NCBI GenBank assembly: GCA_016786865.1
Contig: JAEUVE010000019.1
Location: 124,001-188,000, forward strand
From: Sediminibacterium sp.
GTDB taxonomy: Bacteria > Bacteroidota > Bacteroidia > Chitinophagales > Chitinophagaceae
DNA: 64,000 nt
Direction: 5' to 3'
The position numbers were made by a program, and so were the translations under genes. The notes under the pieces were generated by a model. That model searched no databases. It was given only the letters and a program-made list of their open reading frames with translations, and was not told the origin of the DNA. This document shows positions 16,914 through 25,382 of this stretch, in pieces. Each line of letters begins with the position of its first letter. The first letter of the stretch is position 1.

Positions 16914-18584
16914 TGGTTTTGCTTCGGGACTTTCTTTTACAAAGCGATACCCCTGAAATGGAACTATCCGGAACTCCTGCGGCTTTTCATTGTATTCCCT
17001 TACTGCAGGGGTGCCGTCTTTGGTTTTAATCAAGATGGCTCCTCCGCTTGCGCGCTCACCATACGACTGAGTGGCCATTTTTCCTTTCAATACAGAAACC
17101 GAAGCTATTTTTTCGGGAAGGATATTTAACTCTCCCAGAGATTTATCCTGCACAACGCCATCCAGCACCACAAGCACTTTTTCTTTAAGATTTGCTGCTG
17201 TTCCCTGTTCATTGCGAATTTTCACTTTTAGCTCGCCGGAACCGGCATTTTTGGTGGCAATCATAATCACCCCATTTTCTGCTACTTCCTCTTTAAAGAA
17301 TGCATTGGCTGATCCTCCCTTCATTACATTAATGGTAGCTATATCGGTGGGTGAAATAGCCGACAGTTCGCTTTCGGTGATCTTTTCCCCATTCAGGATA
17401 ATCACCGGCTTCTTTCCCTTCGGAAAAGAACTCAGCAGATTGCTGCCCTGCTCTTTTTCCTGGAGTTCTAAGCGATTGTCGTCGATCACCACAGTAGCTG
17501 TTTTGCCATTCGGCTGAACCAGCTTCACCGGCTTCCCTTTGGGAAGGCGATAAACAGAATCAGGGTTAAGGATAATGGTATCTTTAACCGGTTTTGCTTT
17601 GACCTGTTTGGCTTTGACTATTGCGGGCTTCAATGCTGCCGGCACTTCATCGTACACCTGCTCCAGAACAGTCGACATAGAAATTGGCATAGTAGTGCCG
17701 AGCTCTTTGTTCCGGAAGGAGAAGCAGATTACCACCACTGCAAGCAGAGGCAGTACCACCAGGCGACGCAGGTAACTGAAGGAAGGATGATGCTGATTGG
17801 ATATCATTTGAAGTCTTCTTTTAATAGGAGAAAAGAAAAAGGGATTGGTTAGCAAATGCTGTTGTTGCGGATAGCTGGCGGTCAGCAGCATCTGTGCAAG
17901 AGATGCCGCATCTCCTTCTCTGACGGCCTTATGATCTGCGATAAATTCATGGATTATTTCCATTTCTTTTTTCATCAGCCAAAAAAATGGATTGAGCCAT
18001 CCGGCAATCAGCACCAGTTGCATCAGCAGTTTGTCGATGCTGTGTTTCTGCTGAACATGGGTCAGTTCATGCTGCATCATCTGCTTGCCGGCTTCGCTTT
18101 TGAGGTCGATGGATTCATGCCAGAAAATATACCGGAAGAAAGAAAATGGGGCACCTGCAGCCCTGGTAAATATCAGATAAACATCTCCAACTGTTTTGCA
18201 GGAATGGGTTTGCAACAACCGGTAAATACGATACACAGCACGGATCATACCGGTCAGCAGTACCATCGCTCCCAGCGCATAAACTGCAATCAAAACAATT
18301 GGCCAGTTCGAATTGCCAGTACCGCTTTGCAGACCGGATTCAATTTCGGAATTGTTCTGTGCAATCAGGGAAATAAACCGGATCAGTTGCTGGTCGGCCT
18401 GAACTACCGGTTCACTCCATTGAATCTTGATCAACGGAACCAGCCAGGACAACAGGGCAACCGCCAGCAAATAAAAGCGGTTGTATTGATGAAAGCGTTT
18501 GTTGCGCAACACCAGCCAGTAATAGCCCATCATGATGCCGCTGCACAAGATCACTTGTAAAAAATAATAGACTGTGGTAAGCAT
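16890..18584 (-). CDS. M56 (BlaR1-type) membrane metallopeptidase with C-terminal plug-like repeats
   Basis: A 564-residue protein. The N-terminal half has four membrane segments (about 4-24, 36-52, 95-113 and 185-203) around a gluzincin site H172-E-L-T-H176, with a further acidic residue in IHEFIADHKA. This is the BlaR1/MecR1 protease module. Instead of a penicillin-binding sensor, the periplasmic C-terminus carries two segments resembling the plug domain of TonB-dependent receptors: VIILNGEKI...INVMKGGSA and VLVVLDGVV...VSVLKGKMA. It lies 5 bases downstream of the BlaI repressor gene. By analogy with BlaR1 it probably inactivates that repressor on an envelope signal; the signal is unknown. 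Confidence 0.88.
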   Translation of the reverse strand: MLTTVYYFLQVILCSGIMMGYYWLVLRNKRFHQYNRFYLLAVALLSWLVPLIKIQWSEPVVQADQQLIRFISLIAQNNSEIESGLQSGTGNSNWPIVLIAVYALGAMVLLTGMIRAVYRIYRLLQTHSCKTVGDVYLIFTRAAGAPFSFFRYIFWHESIDLKSEAGKQMMQHELTHVQQKHSIDKLLMQLVLIAGWLNPFFWLMKKEMEIIHEFIADHKAVREGDAASLAQMLLTASYPQQQHLLTNPFFFSPIKRRLQMISNQHHPSFSYLRRLVVLPLLAVVVICFSFRNKELGTTMPISMSTVLEQVYDEVPAALKPAIVKAKQVKAKPVKDTIILNPDSVYRLPKGKPVKLVQPNGKTATVVIDDNRLELQEKEQGSNLLSSFPKGKKPVIILNGEKITESELSAISPTDIATINVMKGGSANAFFKEEVAENGVIMIATKNAGSGELKVKIRNEQGTAANLKEKVLVVLDGVVQDKSLGELNILPEKIASVSVLKGKMATQSYGERASGGAILIKTKDGTPAVREYNEKPQEFRIVPFQGYRFVKESPEAKPSKEPLKQ

Positions 18585-18589
18585 ATAAG

Positions 18590-18952
18590 TTATTTTTTAG
18601 CTTTTTTAATTTCCTGTAACAACATTTCCAGTTCCTTCACACTGATGTCTTTTTGTTTAACCATAAAGGAAACTGCATCGGCAAATGATCCTTCAAAATA
18701 ACCATCCACCAGGTTGCGGATCGAATTGGAAGAATATTTGTCTTTGGAAACAAGCGGGTAATACTGGTGTACCCTGCCAATTTGTTTTACGCCTACAAAT
18801 CCTTTTTCTACCAGTATTTTCACAATGGTAGCAATGGTATTGTTGTGCGGCCTTGGTTCAGGCTGGGCTTCAATAATATCCTTAAGGAAAGCCTGGTCCA
18901 GGTTCCAGATACTTTGCATGATCTGCTCTTCTGCCTTGGTTAACTGTTTCAT
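18590..18952 (-). CDS. BlaI/MecI/CopY-family repressor
   Basis: A 120-residue winged-helix repressor. The pattern LTKAEEQIMQSIWNL at the start, RPHNNTIATIVKILVEKG in the recognition region and a C-terminal dimerisation helix (VKELEMLLQEIKKAKK) are typical. It is co-transcribed with the M56 peptidase 5 bases downstream; such pairs work as a protease-inactivated switch. Two perfect palindromes 42-82 bases upstream of its ATG are likely its own operators. No beta-lactamase gene is present, so a resistance role is not supported. Confidence 0.93.
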   Translation of the reverse strand: MKQLTKAEEQIMQSIWNLDQAFLKDIIEAQPEPRPHNNTIATIVKILVEKGFVGVKQIGRVHQYYPLVSKDKYSSNSIRNLVDGYFEGSFADAVSFMVKQKDISVKELEMLLQEIKKAKK

Positions 18953-18993
18953 ATCATCGGGTTATGGGGTATATATTGACCAGATAAACCTAC

Positions 18994-19034
18994 AACTAAT
19001 TATTTAGTTATAAAACTATTTTTTTAGTTTTATA
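18994..19034. promoter_or_regulatory. Tandem palindromic operators of the BlaI-M56 operon
   Basis: Box 1 (18994-19009) is AACTAA-TTAT-TTAGTT, perfect over 6-base arms. Box 2 (19009-19034) has perfect 10-base arms TATAAAACTA and TAGTTTTATA around six T. Both lie just upstream of blaI, where this family binds to repress its own operon. lpxB starts 70 bases away on the other side and could be affected. Confidence 0.7.
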
Positions 19035-19104
19035 CTTTTTTTAAGAAACCGGGGCCGCATGGAACTGCCGCTCAATCTCCTGAACATTCGTAATTTGCGG
19101 GTAT

Positions 19105-20274
19105 ATGAAGTATTATATCATTGCAGGAGAAGCCAGCGGAGACCTTCATGGAAGCAACCTGATAAAACAGTTGCAGCAAAAAGATGGAGTGGCCAGGATC
19201 CGCTGCTGGGGCGGCGACCTGATGCAACAGGCTGGTGGAGAGCTGGTAAAACATTACCGCGATCTGGCATTCATGGGATTTGCGGAAGTGGTCAAAAACC
19301 TGCCGACCATCCTGGGGAACCTGAAATGGTGCAAGCAGGATATTCTTCAGTTCCGGCCCGATGCCCTGATCCTGATCGACTATCCCGGTTTTAACCTCCG
19401 GATTGCCGAATGGGCCAAACAGCAGGGCCTTACAGTGATCTATTATATTTCTCCGCAGGTATGGGCCTGGAAAGCCAACCGGGTAAAGAAAATGAAGACC
19501 TGCATCGACCTCATGCTTTGTATTTTACCTTTTGAGAAAGCTTATTATAAAAATACCTGGAACTGGGATGTGGACTATGTGGGGCATCCCCTGATAGAAG
19601 TGATTGACCGGTACAGCCAACAACCCCGGGAGCAGTTGAGCAACCCTTCGGGTAATATAGACCTGAACAACGCCAATATCATTGCACTGCTGCCGGGAAG
19701 CCGCAAACAGGAGATTGCCAAAAAGCTGCCCATTATGCTAACCGTGGCCGATCGGTTCCCCGATTATTGTTTTGTAGTAGCCAAAGCGCCCGGGCAGGAA
19801 GATGCGTTTTACGCGCCATTCCTGGAAGGGCACCCCAATGTATCCGTTGTAAAAAACAGCACTTATGCATTGCTGCTGAAAGCGAAAGCCGCTCTGGTAA
19901 CCAGCGGTACAGCCACCCTGGAAACCGCTTTATTTGGAGTGCCGGAAGTGGTTTGTTACAAGGGAAGCGCCATCAGTTATCAGATTGCCAAAAGGCTGAT
20001 TAAAATCAAATACATATCGCTGGTGAACCTGATCATGGACAAGTTGGTGGTGAAGGAACTGATACAGGAGGAACTGAACACCCAAAACCTCGTAGCCGCA
20101 TTAAACGAACTGCTGTTCAATGAAAACGCTAAAGCAGCACTTCAACAGGATTACGGGGAGTTGAAGAAAGTACTGACTGCCGGAGGAAACGCATCTGAAC
20201 AGGCTGCAGAAAAAATCCTGGCCTACCTCAGGCGTTCATTCATTGCCAAACAACAAAGCGGCAGCACTACTTAA
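19105..20274 (+). CDS. lpxB: Lipid-A-disaccharide synthase
   Basis: A 389-residue GT19 glycosyltransferase that joins UDP-diacylglucosamine and lipid X in lipid A synthesis at the inner membrane. Visible blocks are the N-terminal IIAGEASGDLHGS, IDYPGFNLR, YISPQVWAWK, VGHPL, LLPGSRKQEI and TSGTATLE in the donor-binding region. The start at 19105 places GEASGD at residues 8-13, as usual. The end overlaps by 8 bases the end of a small convergent membrane-protein gene. Confidence 0.96.
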   Translation: MKYYIIAGEASGDLHGSNLIKQLQQKDGVARIRCWGGDLMQQAGGELVKHYRDLAFMGFAEVVKNLPTILGNLKWCKQDILQFRPDALILIDYPGFNLRIAEWAKQQGLTVIYYISPQVWAWKANRVKKMKTCIDLMLCILPFEKAYYKNTWNWDVDYVGHPLIEVIDRYSQQPREQLSNPSGNIDLNNANIIALLPGSRKQEIAKKLPIMLTVADRFPDYCFVVAKAPGQEDAFYAPFLEGHPNVSVVKNSTYALLLKAKAALVTSGTATLETALFGVPEVVCYKGSAISYQIAKRLIKIKYISLVNLIMDKLVVKELIQEELNTQNLVAALNELLFNENAKAALQQDYGELKKVLTAGGNASEQAAEKILAYLRRSFIAKQQSGSTT

Positions 20275-20443
20275 ACAGTGGAAGAATCAGCTGCTTAAAG
20301 ATAATGTACAGAAGGGCTGCAAGAAACATGAACAGTGATAAGCGGTTCATCCGGTGCATATACTTCATCCACTGGGTTGGCTTTTCGTTCGGATCCTTTT
20401 TTTTGAGGTAGAGGTACTCTCCTATTTGTTTCCAGATACCCAT
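20267..20443 (-). CDS. 58-residue single-span membrane protein (DUF6728-like)
   Basis: A short gene easily missed because of its length. From the ATG at 20443 it reads MGIWKQIGEYLYLKKKDPNE, then a basic MHRMNR stretch, one membrane helix (SLFMFLAALLYIIF) and a short tail ending LPLFK. The order (amphipathic start, K-D-P motif, MHxxN, one helix) resembles the small DUF6728 proteins of Bacteroidota; this is from memory and unverified. It is convergent with lpxB and overlaps its last 8 bases. Function is unknown. Confidence 0.7.
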   Translation of the reverse strand: MGIWKQIGEYLYLKKKDPNEKPTQWMKYMHRMNRLSLFMFLAALLYIIFKQLILPLFK

Positions 20444-20493
20444 ATCGGTTTATTTGCATTAAAGGTAATAAGTGCACTTCAATTGAATCTGCA

Positions 20494-21501
20494 TCAGATC
20501 CAGTCTTTCAGTAACTCCGTGATCTGTTGTGTTTCTATAATAAATCCATCGTGCCCGTACGTGGAGTCGATGGCATAGAGTTCTGCATTGGGCATATGAT
20601 CGGCCATAAACTGCTGTTCATCGAGCGGACAAAGAATATCGCTGTTGATGCCAATGATGAACGTAGGTTGTTGGATGGTCTTCAATACTTCAATCAGGTT
20701 ACCTCCCCTGCCGCGGCCCAGGTGATGGCTATCCATGGCCTTGGTCAGTAGCCAGTAACTGTAGGCGTTGAATCGATTCACCAGTTTATCGCCCTGGTAG
20801 TTCAGGTAAGAAGACGCTTTAAAGTTGTCGATCTTTTCCGGATCAGGATCTGTTTGCTTTTCCTGGAACGTGGTATAGTTGCGATAGGTTAGCATACCAA
20901 TAGCCCGGGCAGCCTTTAATCCCCTGGCACCCGCTGTTGGGGTATGGTCTTTCCAGCTCTGGTCGGCTTCAATGGCCAGTCTTTGTGCCGTATGCACCGC
21001 TACACCCCAGGCGCTTTCCGATGGAGAAGTGGCAATCAGGAATATTTTCTGCATCACTGCCGGTTCCATTACGGCCCATTCCAATACCTGATAACCACCC
21101 ATGCTTCCACCCATTAGTAAATAAATAGAATCAATGCCCAGGTGCTGTCTCAACAAAATATGCGCAGCCACCATATCGCGGATGGTCACCTGCGGAAAAT
21201 CGGAATAATATACTTTTCCGCTTGCGGGGTTCACATTGGCTGGGCCGGTTGAACCATAGCAGGAACCAATGATATTGGCACAAACAATAAAGTATTTATC
21301 AGGATCAATTAAACAGTGTTCGCCCACCAGGCCCTTCCACCAATCGGTCACGTCGGCATTGGCCGTTAAGGCATGACAGATCCAGACAACATTGTTCCGG
21401 GATTGGTTAAGGGTACCATAGGTTTGGTAAGCAATTTCCAGACCAGGCAATTCCTTTCCGTTCTCCAGCACAAGGGGGCGATTATAGCAAAATGTAGGCA
21501 T
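20494..21501 (-). CDS. metX: Homoserine O-acetyltransferase
   Basis: A 335-residue alpha/beta hydrolase that acetylates homoserine with acetyl-CoA, the first committed step of methionine synthesis in this route. HALTANADVTDWW (43-55), the nucleophile S133 in GGSMGGYQ and the C-terminal His in YGHDGF are visible. The ATG at 21501 (MPTFCYNRPLVLENG) matches the family start; the frame stays open further upstream but reads without conservation. It is divergent from the OsmC and metZ genes, with about 70 bases between starts. Confidence 0.93.
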   Translation of the reverse strand: MPTFCYNRPLVLENGKELPGLEIAYQTYGTLNQSRNNVVWICHALTANADVTDWWKGLVGEHCLIDPDKYFIVCANIIGSCYGSTGPANVNPASGKVYYSDFPQVTIRDMVAAHILLRQHLGIDSIYLLMGGSMGGYQVLEWAVMEPAVMQKIFLIATSPSESAWGVAVHTAQRLAIEADQSWKDHTPTAGARGLKAARAIGMLTYRNYTTFQEKQTDPDPEKIDNFKASSYLNYQGDKLVNRFNAYSYWLLTKAMDSHHLGRGRGGNLIEVLKTIQQPTFIIGINSDILCPLDEQQFMADHMPNAELYAIDSTYGHDGFIIETQQITELLKDWI

Positions 21502-21547
21502 GGGGTTATTTCCGTGTTTCAGCTGCAAAATAAAGGCATGTGCTGCG

Positions 21548-21555
21548 TACATTTG
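21548..21555 (+). promoter_or_regulatory. -7 box (TAnnTTTG) for the OsmC-metZ pair
   Basis: TACATTTG lies 15 bases before the OsmC ATG, a normal distance for a short leader. No good -33 TTG at the usual spacing was seen. Confidence 0.45.
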
Positions 21556-21570
21556 TTGAAATATTGTAAA

Positions 21571-21990
21571 ATGGATCGCATTGAGGTAAAAAGAGTGGAC
21601 GATGCCTATGCCTTTGAAGGCCTGGACAGCAATGGACATGCCATCCGGATGGACGCAGCAGCGGCCATTGGCGGGCACAACTCGGGGGTAAGACCCATGC
21701 AAACCCTGCTGATGGGGCTGGGAGGTTGCGGCGGTGTAGACATTGTTTCGATTCTGAAAAAGCAGAAACAGGAACTCAGCGGCTTCAGAATGGTGATAGA
21801 AGGAGAAAGAGAAAAAGACAAGGAACCTGCATTATGGAAAGAAGTTCATATCCATTTTTATTTGTCCGGGCAGGTAGATCCGGACAAAGCAGAGAAAGCA
21901 GTAGCGCTGTCTTTGAATAAATACTGTTCGGTAGCTGCAACCCTGAGGGCTGGCGGTTGTACCATCAGCTGGACCATCACTGTAGCATAA
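21571..21990 (+). CDS. OsmC/Ohr-family protein
   Basis: A 139-residue OsmC-fold protein with the two redox cysteines C53 (GLGGCGGVD) and C119 (NKYCSVAAT) at the expected positions. Family members reduce organic or fatty-acid hydroperoxides with a thiol donor. It starts 70 bases from the divergent metX start and is followed 17 bases later by metZ, so it sits inside a methionine-synthesis cluster. That context hints at a sulfur-related role, which the sequence does not prove. Confidence 0.88.
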   Translation: MDRIEVKRVDDAYAFEGLDSNGHAIRMDAAAAIGGHNSGVRPMQTLLMGLGGCGGVDIVSILKKQKQELSGFRMVIEGEREKDKEPALWKEVHIHFYLSGQVDPDKAEKAVALSLNKYCSVAATLRAGGCTISWTITVA

Positions 21991-22007
21991 TATTTTAAAA
22001 AAAGACC

Positions 22008-23168
22008 ATGAAGAAAGAAACACAGGCCATCCGCATTCAGACACAAAGAACCAACGAGATGGAGCATTCCACCCCAATGTTTTTAACCAGTAGTTTTTGT
22101 TTCGACAATGCAGAAGACATGCGTGCGGCTTTTGCAGATGAAACCGACGACAATATCTACAGCAGGTTCAGCAATCCGGGTGTGCAGGAATTTACCGACA
22201 AGATGGTCGCGCTGGAAGGTGCGGAATCGGGCTATGCCACAGCATCGGGCATGAGCGCGGTATTTGGTTCTTTCATGGCATTGCTGAAACAGGGCGACCG
22301 CCTGCTTTCCTGCAATTCTATTTTTGGCAGCACCCATACCATCATCTCCAAATACCTTCCCAAATACGGCATTGAATACGGATATGTTGGCGCCAGCGCA
22401 ACAGATGCAGAATGGGAAGCGGCCATCACCCCCAATACCAAAATGATTTACCTGGAAACCCCTACCAATCCGGGCCTGGAGGTACTGGACCTGGAAATGA
22501 TTGGCAGGCTGGCTAAAAAACACAAGATCATCCTAAACGTAGACAATTGTTTTGCCACACCGGTGAACCAATGCCCGATTGAATACGGCGCAGATCTGGT
22601 GGTACATTCCGCAACTAAATGGATCGACGGACAGGGACGTGTACTGGGAGGAGTGGTGGTAGGCCGCAAAGACCTGATCAAAGAAATCTATGGATTCTGC
22701 AGAAGCACCGGACCCGCTTTATCTCCTTTTAATGCCTGGGTACTCAGCAAGAGCCTGGAAACCCTGGACGTAAGAATGGAACGGCATGCAGCCAATGCTT
22801 TGTTCCTGGCTCAGCAACTGGAAAACCATCCGGCAATAGCCACCCTGCGTTATCCTTTTCTGCCCTCTCATCCACACCATTCCATTGCCATCCGGCAGAT
22901 GCAGAACGGCGGGGGCATTGTATGCTTTGAACTAAAAGGCGGACTGGAAGCAGGAAGGAACTTTTTAAACAAGCTAAAGATGCTTTCACTCACTGCCAAC
23001 CTGGGCGATACCAGGAGCATTGCCTCACATCCGGCCAGTACCACACATGCCAAACTCAGCGAAGCGGAAAGACAGGCGGTGAACATCACCCCCGGCCTGA
23101 TCCGCATCAGCGCAGGGCTGGAACACCGGGATGATATTTTGGCTGATATATTGCAGGCGTTGGGTTAG
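22008..23168 (+). CDS. metZ: O-acyl-homoserine sulfhydrylase / cystathionine gamma-synthase family enzyme
   Basis: A 386-residue PLP enzyme of the Cys/Met metabolism family. The cofactor lysine is K204 in VVHSATKWIDGQG. SRFSNPGVQEF, GYATASGMSAV and the phosphate-binding S-Y/F patches match sulfhydrylases. Since metX (an acetyltransferase by annotation) is adjacent, the natural substrate is probably O-acetylhomoserine plus sulfide, giving homocysteine. A cystathionine gamma-synthase role cannot be excluded. Seventeen bases separate it from the OsmC gene. Confidence 0.88.
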   Translation: MKKETQAIRIQTQRTNEMEHSTPMFLTSSFCFDNAEDMRAAFADETDDNIYSRFSNPGVQEFTDKMVALEGAESGYATASGMSAVFGSFMALLKQGDRLLSCNSIFGSTHTIISKYLPKYGIEYGYVGASATDAEWEAAITPNTKMIYLETPTNPGLEVLDLEMIGRLAKKHKIILNVDNCFATPVNQCPIEYGADLVVHSATKWIDGQGRVLGGVVVGRKDLIKEIYGFCRSTGPALSPFNAWVLSKSLETLDVRMERHAANALFLAQQLENHPAIATLRYPFLPSHPHHSIAIRQMQNGGGIVCFELKGGLEAGRNFLNKLKMLSLTANLGDTRSIASHPASTTHAKLSEAERQAVNITPGLIRISAGLEHRDDILADILQALG

Positions 23169-23209
23169 ATAGAACAATTGGTGTTATTGGCATTCAACAG
23201 TTTAAAAAT

Positions 23210-23749
23210 TTACTCTGTGTTGGTATACTGCAGAAAGGTTACTCGGTGAAAATCTTTTTTATTGTATAATTCAGTAGTGATTTTATTTGGATTAGACGAA
23301 TGATAGGAGACTCCTGCATCACGGCTGAGTATGAATTGATTTTTCTCTTTATTAAATTTAAAAGTGATGATTCGGGACCACCTCCAACTACTACCACCAT
23401 AATGCGCTATGGAAAAGAAACCCTTTTTGATCGTGATGCCGTCATAAGGATCACCAAAAACACCTCCGCATTCCTTACACAATACTACATTGTCGTTTCT
23501 GGCAAATAGCCTGTACTGCCCATCCTTGCTTCCTTCCAACAAAAGGAGCGGACGAGAAGTATCTCCTACTTCATTTTCAAGGTCATTTTTTAAAATCATC
23601 ACCAGATCTCTATAGCCATCCTTGTTTAAGTATCCGGAGGCTGTATCCATCAGGGTAAATCCCTTTGGTATATACGACTGCAGTGGCTGAAACTGGCCGT
23701 AGGAAATGGATTTAATGAAGAGAAAGCAAAGAAACAAGCGTAAGACCAT
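23210..23749 (-). CDS. Exported protein of unknown function with an FG-GAP-like calcium-loop segment
   Basis: A 179-residue protein with a signal peptide (MVLRLFLCFLFIKSISYGQ). GYLNKDGYRDLVMIL resembles the D-x-D/N-x-D-G-x-x-D loops of FG-GAP/VCBS repeats, and YHSS, GGSSWRWSRI and CKECGG are other notable patches. I recognise no named family. It is the last gene of an A/T-rich minus-strand block, 15 bases after a larger exported protein of unknown function. Confidence 0.7.
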   Translation of the reverse strand: MVLRLFLCFLFIKSISYGQFQPLQSYIPKGFTLMDTASGYLNKDGYRDLVMILKNDLENEVGDTSRPLLLLEGSKDGQYRLFARNDNVVLCKECGGVFGDPYDGITIKKGFFSIAHYGGSSWRWSRIITFKFNKEKNQFILSRDAGVSYHSSNPNKITTELYNKKDFHRVTFLQYTNTE

Positions 23750-23764
23750 ATCAGGATCGAATAA

Positions 23765-25363
23765 TTATTTTTCGAAGATCAGGAGCATCACAAAGTATTT
23801 ATTGGGATACTTAGGTTCTTCGCGAATGACTACCCGAATGGCCAGGTTGTTTACATAGCGACTAGCCAGCGCTTTATCATATTCATATTGACTTTCATAA
23901 TTATCCGAGTGTACTAAATTGTATTGGGTAACAAATTTTCCGGCATTGGCCTCCTGACCGGTCAGGGTTTTCTCAAAATCATATTTAATCTTTGGCTTCC
24001 TTAAACTACTGAAGCCTTTCATTCCCCTGAAAAAATCATTCCTGGTTAAAAAATAATACAGTTGATCAGAATATTTTTTGCAATGCTCATAGGTCCAGGC
24101 TTTTGCACCCATAGGAGTCATAATAGAATTGTAAGTAAGTTTTCCATCCACTTTTTTTCGCATGACTGATTCAGGTCCGTAATCACTGAGCTGATCGTAC
24201 CAATACACTTCACGATAGAATACCTCATTCGTTTCTCCGGTAGCTCCACCACCCTTTCCGATATTATTAAACCCGTTTACATAATCTCTTAAAATGGCGG
24301 CCATTTTTCCTTCCTTGGAAGGAGGCAATAAGTACTCGGTATAATTATCCTTAAACTTGATGAATTTAGTGGTATCCATTTTGTCGTACTTCACATATTC
24401 ATGAGTAGTATTATAGTACCCCTGAATTTTACCCAAAACACCGCGATTGGAAACAAATCCAATTTTATCGAACATGTGTTTGTTATCGGCCTCTGGTATA
24501 TAGTAGTACGTATTTTTAATAATGGAGAATCGGTCTTTGGTCCTATCGTAACTGTAACCAGCCATTTCGGAGTAGAGTTCGTACGCTTTCAACTGCTTAT
24601 ACTCCTCTGCGTTTAAACTGGTTAAACCAGCCGGTAAATTTTTATCCTTAGAAAAATATTCGAGCCATTGCGGGTTGATGCTCGTATTTTTTGTCAGATG
24701 AACTGCATCCATCAAATTGAGATCAGATGCCATAAAGTAAGTACCATCCTGAAATTGGCTGAGTCGACCGTAACTGTTGAAGAAGTCTTTTTTTCCATCA
24801 AACACATAGGGCAGTTTGTAAGCATATTTTTTCAATAATTCCTGATTCCATCGGTCGATATTGGTCTGATTGATGGTTGTACTGTCGCTGTACCGGGGAT
24901 CGAATTTGTCGAAATAATAATCGCTGGGTAGAAAAAAATAAAAAGGATTTTTAAATTTATACGCTTCAGGAAGCATAAAATTCAACTCAGGAACAAATGC
25001 AATCAGGGCATTTGCATTATAGGTATATACATTCGGCACATACACCCCTACCATGGAACAAAACACTGCTTCTTCTTCAGGTGAGATACCGTCTTTGATC
25101 CAGGCTGGCCAATCTTTGTTCGTAAGTCGTTTCGCAATATCTTCAGCCAGTTTTTTAGATGTATGCTGGTAAATCATCAGCTTATCCAAAAAATCTTCGT
25201 GTTTAACCAACTGGTAATTGTGGTATTTCAAAAAGGAAGACCCCGTTAAATGCACCATTTGCAAAGGGTTAAAAGTATTCAGCATATCCTGAATTGTTCT
25301 GTATTGGGCAAAGGGGGTTGTACAGGCCAATAGGAAAAAAAGAATAACAGTGCTCTTTTTCAT
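23765..25363 (-). CDS. Large exported protein of unknown function
   Basis: A 532-residue protein starting with a signal peptide (MKKSTVILFFLLACTTPFAQ). The mature part is rich in Tyr and Lys and has no motif I can assign; it contains no repeats, Cys-rich domain or further membrane segment. A cysteine in VFCSMVGVYVPN and a glycine cluster GKGGGATGETNE stand out. It starts 19 bases after the methionine aminopeptidase gene on the same strand. I chose the ATG at 25363 because it begins the signal peptide. Confidence 0.7.
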   Translation of the reverse strand: MKKSTVILFFLLACTTPFAQYRTIQDMLNTFNPLQMVHLTGSSFLKYHNYQLVKHEDFLDKLMIYQHTSKKLAEDIAKRLTNKDWPAWIKDGISPEEEAVFCSMVGVYVPNVYTYNANALIAFVPELNFMLPEAYKFKNPFYFFLPSDYYFDKFDPRYSDSTTINQTNIDRWNQELLKKYAYKLPYVFDGKKDFFNSYGRLSQFQDGTYFMASDLNLMDAVHLTKNTSINPQWLEYFSKDKNLPAGLTSLNAEEYKQLKAYELYSEMAGYSYDRTKDRFSIIKNTYYYIPEADNKHMFDKIGFVSNRGVLGKIQGYYNTTHEYVKYDKMDTTKFIKFKDNYTEYLLPPSKEGKMAAILRDYVNGFNNIGKGGGATGETNEVFYREVYWYDQLSDYGPESVMRKKVDGKLTYNSIMTPMGAKAWTYEHCKKYSDQLYYFLTRNDFFRGMKGFSSLRKPKIKYDFEKTLTGQEANAGKFVTQYNLVHSDNYESQYEYDKALASRYVNNLAIRVVIREEPKYPNKYFVMLLIFEK

Positions 25364-25382
25364 AAAAATCAATTGATAAATA

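Noticed and set aside
17856..18560. A 234-codon plus-strand frame opposite the M56 peptidase
   Set aside because: It is antisense to the conserved membrane protease domain with its HELTH motif; its own sequence is Gln/His-rich and unstructured in appearance.
18590..18952. A beta-lactam resistance operon suggested by the BlaI/BlaR1-like pair
   Set aside because: No beta-lactamase gene is nearby and the M56 protein lacks a penicillin-binding sensor domain.
20295..20477. A 60-codon minus-strand frame in the lpxB-metX gap
   Set aside because: An alternative frame of the same strand (20267-20443) gives a protein-like sequence with a membrane helix and matches known small proteins better.
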